A DNA stretch of 6,701 bases, taken from NCBI RefSeq assembly GCF_938010505.1, contig NZ_CALLVP010000085.1, positions 1 to 6,701 on the forward strand. The letters run 5' to 3'. Both the position numbers and the translations under genes were made by a program. The DNA comes from an uncultured Veillonella sp. GTDB lineage: Bacteria; Bacillota; Negativicutes; Veillonellales; Veillonellaceae. The notes beneath the pieces are model-generated. The model made no database searches and was not told the DNA's origin. It saw nothing but the letters and a program-made list of their open reading frames with translations. Of this stretch, positions 5,357 to 6,701 are shown piece after piece (the first letter of the stretch is position 1; each line of letters opens with the position of its first letter).

Positions 5357-6022
5357 ATGAAAGAATCTACTAACCGTACCCTAATTTCCAATCCGAAAAG
5401 TATTATTTGTATTGGTTTAAATTATGCAGATCATATTGCAGAAACTAGTCTCGCTACTCATGATTTTCCAGAAATCTTTATGAAAACCTCTACTGCCCTA
5501 GCAGGCAATCATGATGCAATTACTATTGAAGATGAATCCTTGCATTATGATTACGAAGGCGAACTGGTAATTATCATTGGAAAATCTGGTAAAAATATTC
5601 CTCGAGAAAAAGCTATGGAACATATCTTAGGATATACCGTTGGCAACGACGTATCTGCGCGCACATTACAATTTAGAGGCTCCCAATGGATTCTCGGTAA
5701 ATCGTTAGATAATTTTGCCCCTATTGGCCCTACGATTATTCCTCCTCATGTATTTGATTTTGAAAGCGCTACTATTACGACCACTGTTAATGGCGAAGTA
5801 CGTCAACAAGCTAAATTACAACAAATGATATTCAAGCCGGACGCTATTATAGAATTTGTATCTCAGTATATTACACTACAAGAAGGTGACATTATCTTTA
5901 CGGGTACTCCTAGTGGTGTTGTGCTCGGTAAAAATGAAAGTAAATACTCTTGGCTTAAGCCTGGTGATACTGTTTCTATTACAATTAGCGGTATTGGTAC
6001 CTTAGAAAACCAATTCATTTAA
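5357..6022 (+). CDS. Fumarylacetoacetate hydrolase (FAH)-family enzyme, short single-domain form
   Basis: A 221-residue cytosolic metal-dependent enzyme of the FAH superfamily (C-C bond hydrolases, decarboxylases and isomerases acting on 2-oxo/enol acids). Seen: GLNYADHIAE at 20-29, with the H26-x-x-E29 pair used as catalytic dyad in FAHD1-type members; DYEGELVIIIGK at 65-76, where E67 and E69 are metal ligands; GYTVGNDVSAR at 92-102 with D98 as third ligand; GKSLDNFAPIGP at 114-125 with K115; and FTGTPSGV at 181-188. Spacing matches human FAHD1 (Glu68, Glu70, Asp99) by my recollection. It lacks the extra N-terminal domain of ~280-300-residue members such as YisK. The ATG at 5357 has a perfect AAGGAGGT 7 nt upstream. 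Candidate activities are oxaloacetate decarboxylase/acylpyruvase or a hydroxyhepta-dienedioate isomerase; no aromatic-catabolism genes are nearby, so the first seems likelier. The gene is monocistronic. Confidence 0.92.
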   Translation: MKESTNRTLISNPKSIICIGLNYADHIAETSLATHDFPEIFMKTSTALAGNHDAITIEDESLHYDYEGELVIIIGKSGKNIPREKAMEHILGYTVGNDVSARTLQFRGSQWILGKSLDNFAPIGPTIIPPHVFDFESATITTTVNGEVRQQAKLQQMIFKPDAIIEFVSQYITLQEGDIIFTGTPSGVVLGKNESKYSWLKPGDTVSITISGIGTLENQFI

Positions 6023-6249
6023 TACGGGTAATTAATATAGACAAATGATTAAAACATTGTATCTACTTATATCTTGAGAGATAATAAAATCTTTATATTA
6101 AATACAACTACGTATAACTAAATATAATTTAATCTAAAAAGAGATTACCTTTATGTATATCTATCTATACATAAGAGTAATCTCTTTTCTTATTTTTACT
6201 TTGTTATTAATTTGTTTGTTATTATCTATAGTTGATATTAACTATTAAT
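6023..6249. other. Convergent intergenic region, no gene seen
   Basis: Very A/T-rich spacer between the convergent FAH-family gene and ogt. It holds one clear element, the long hairpin terminator at 6137-6192. A weak 6-bp inverted repeat (ATAGTT/AACTAT, about 6229-6246) lies just past the ogt stop. No plausible coding frame or structured RNA was recognised. Confidence 0.7.
6137..6192. terminator. Long bidirectional rho-independent terminator
   Basis: A 12-bp outer stem (6137-6148 with 6177-6188, AAAAGAGATTAC and its complement), a 2x2 internal mismatch, then a 9-bp inner stem (6151-6159 with 6166-6174) and a 6-nt TCTATC loop. The plus strand continues into CTTTTCTTATTTTT and the minus strand has a five-T run ending at 6136. 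It can therefore end both the FAH-family transcript and the ogt transcript arriving from the right. Confidence 0.9.
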
Positions 6250-6701
6250 TTATTTATGCTTCGCCTCTAGGTCTAGCATATATTTCTTTCGATCAAGACC
6301 ACCAGCATAACCAGTTAGTTTACCATTGCTACCGATAACACGATGACAAGGAATGATGATAGAAATAGGATTATGACCTACGGCACCTCCTACTGCTTGG
6401 GCAGACATCGTATCTTTTCCTTGGTGCTTTGCAATCTCTTTGCCAATATCACCATAGGTAGTAGTTGCTCCATAAGGGATTGTTTGTAACACAGCCCATA
6501 CAGATTTACGGAATTCAGTGCCTTCTAATTTAATAGGGGGAATAATAAAAGGCTTATTACCAGAGAAGTATTGATCTAGCCACATTTTAGTCACTTCAAA
6601 AGGACCTGTTAGTTGCTCAATATACTCCGCATCATCATAACTTGGAGCATGAGCTTCATCAATAAAAAATAAATCTGTTAAATATGATAATGTACCAAGC
6701 A
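6250..6701 (-). CDS. ogt: Methylated-DNA--[protein]-cysteine S-methyltransferase (N-terminus outside the window)
   Basis: Suicide DNA-repair protein that moves the alkyl group from O6-alkylguanine (and O4-alkylthymine) to its own cysteine. Seen: the frame runs from the TAA at 6250-6252 to the right edge, showing 149 residues. The last 114 contain the whole C-terminal domain: FRKSVWAVLQTIPYGATTTYGDIG (recognition-helix region), AVGGAVGHNP, the active-site IIPCHRVIG (Cys codon at 6346-6348) and GYAGGLDRKKYML. The 35 residues before that (LGTLSYLTDLFF...LTGPFE) read as the usual N-terminal domain leading into VTKMWLDQYFSG, so the GTG at 6594-6592 is an internal Val and not a start. Typical Ogt length is about 160-180 residues, so roughly 10-25 residues lie beyond the window. 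No AdaA-like zinc domain is visible. The terminator at 6137-6192 lies downstream. Confidence 0.94.
   Translation of the reverse strand, partial: LGTLSYLTDLFFIDEAHAPSYDDAEYIEQLTGPFEVTKMWLDQYFSGNKPFIIPPIKLEGTEFRKSVWAVLQTIPYGATTTYGDIGKEIAKHQGKDTMSAQAVGGAVGHNPISIIIPCHRVIGSNGKLTGYAGGLDRKKYMLDLEAKHK

Noticed and set aside
1..6701. Mobile element, CRISPR, toxin-antitoxin or defence system
   Set aside because: No transposase, integrase, terminal repeats, spaced direct-repeat array, nuclease or small toxin-antitoxin gene pair is visible; the gene set is housekeeping in character.

Overview
This is an ordinary-looking stretch of A+T-rich bacterial chromosome. It has tight gene packing, strong purine-rich Shine-Dalgarno sequences (AGGAGG/GGAGG type) and A+T-rich intergenic regions. 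That style, together with the encoded proteins, suggests a low-GC Firmicutes-type organism. My best guess is an anaerobic Negativicute such as Veillonella, but this is an impression from protein character, not a proven match. I see no insertion sequence, phage gene, CRISPR array, rRNA or tRNA.

Layout, left to right. (i) 1-51 (-): the first 17 codons of a Cys-rich protein, probably an Mrp/NBP35-type Fe-S carrier ATPase, cut by the window edge. It has its own promoter, which overlaps a perfect 10-bp inverted repeat. (ii) 175-2162 (-): an apparent two-gene operon, a TVP38/TMEM64 (VTT-domain) membrane protein followed by a class I/II PLP aminotransferase. (iii) 2371-2763 (+): a FlK-type hotdog thioesterase transcribed divergently from that operon and closed by a strong hairpin terminator. 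(iv) 2891-3913 (-): the branched-chain aminotransferase ilvE, convergent with the thioesterase, with its own promoter and a triple 9-bp repeat at the -35 element. (v) 4013-5197 (-): an unrecognised cytosolic protein of 394 residues whose last ~75 residues resemble a PriA-N-like beta-barrel. (vi) 5357-6022 (+): a single-domain fumarylacetoacetate-hydrolase-family enzyme, divergent from (v). (vii) 6137-6192: a long bidirectional terminator. (viii) 6250-6701 (-): ogt, an O6-methylguanine-DNA methyltransferase whose N-terminus lies beyond the window.

Most products are housekeeping: amino-acid metabolism (two aminotransferases), acyl-CoA and keto-acid clean-up (thioesterase, FAH-family enzyme), DNA alkylation repair, Fe-S assembly and membrane maintenance. 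Nothing ties them into one pathway or an obvious new system. The points most worth a second look are the unrecognised 394-residue protein, the TTCTATAGA palindromes shared by two promoters on the same strand, the inverted repeat over the Mrp-like promoter, and the thioesterase that keeps the FlK catalytic triad but lacks its substrate-gating phenylalanines. Three start sites differ from the longest open frames: ilvE starts at 3913, the unknown protein at 5197, and the GTG at 6594 is an internal Val of ogt.
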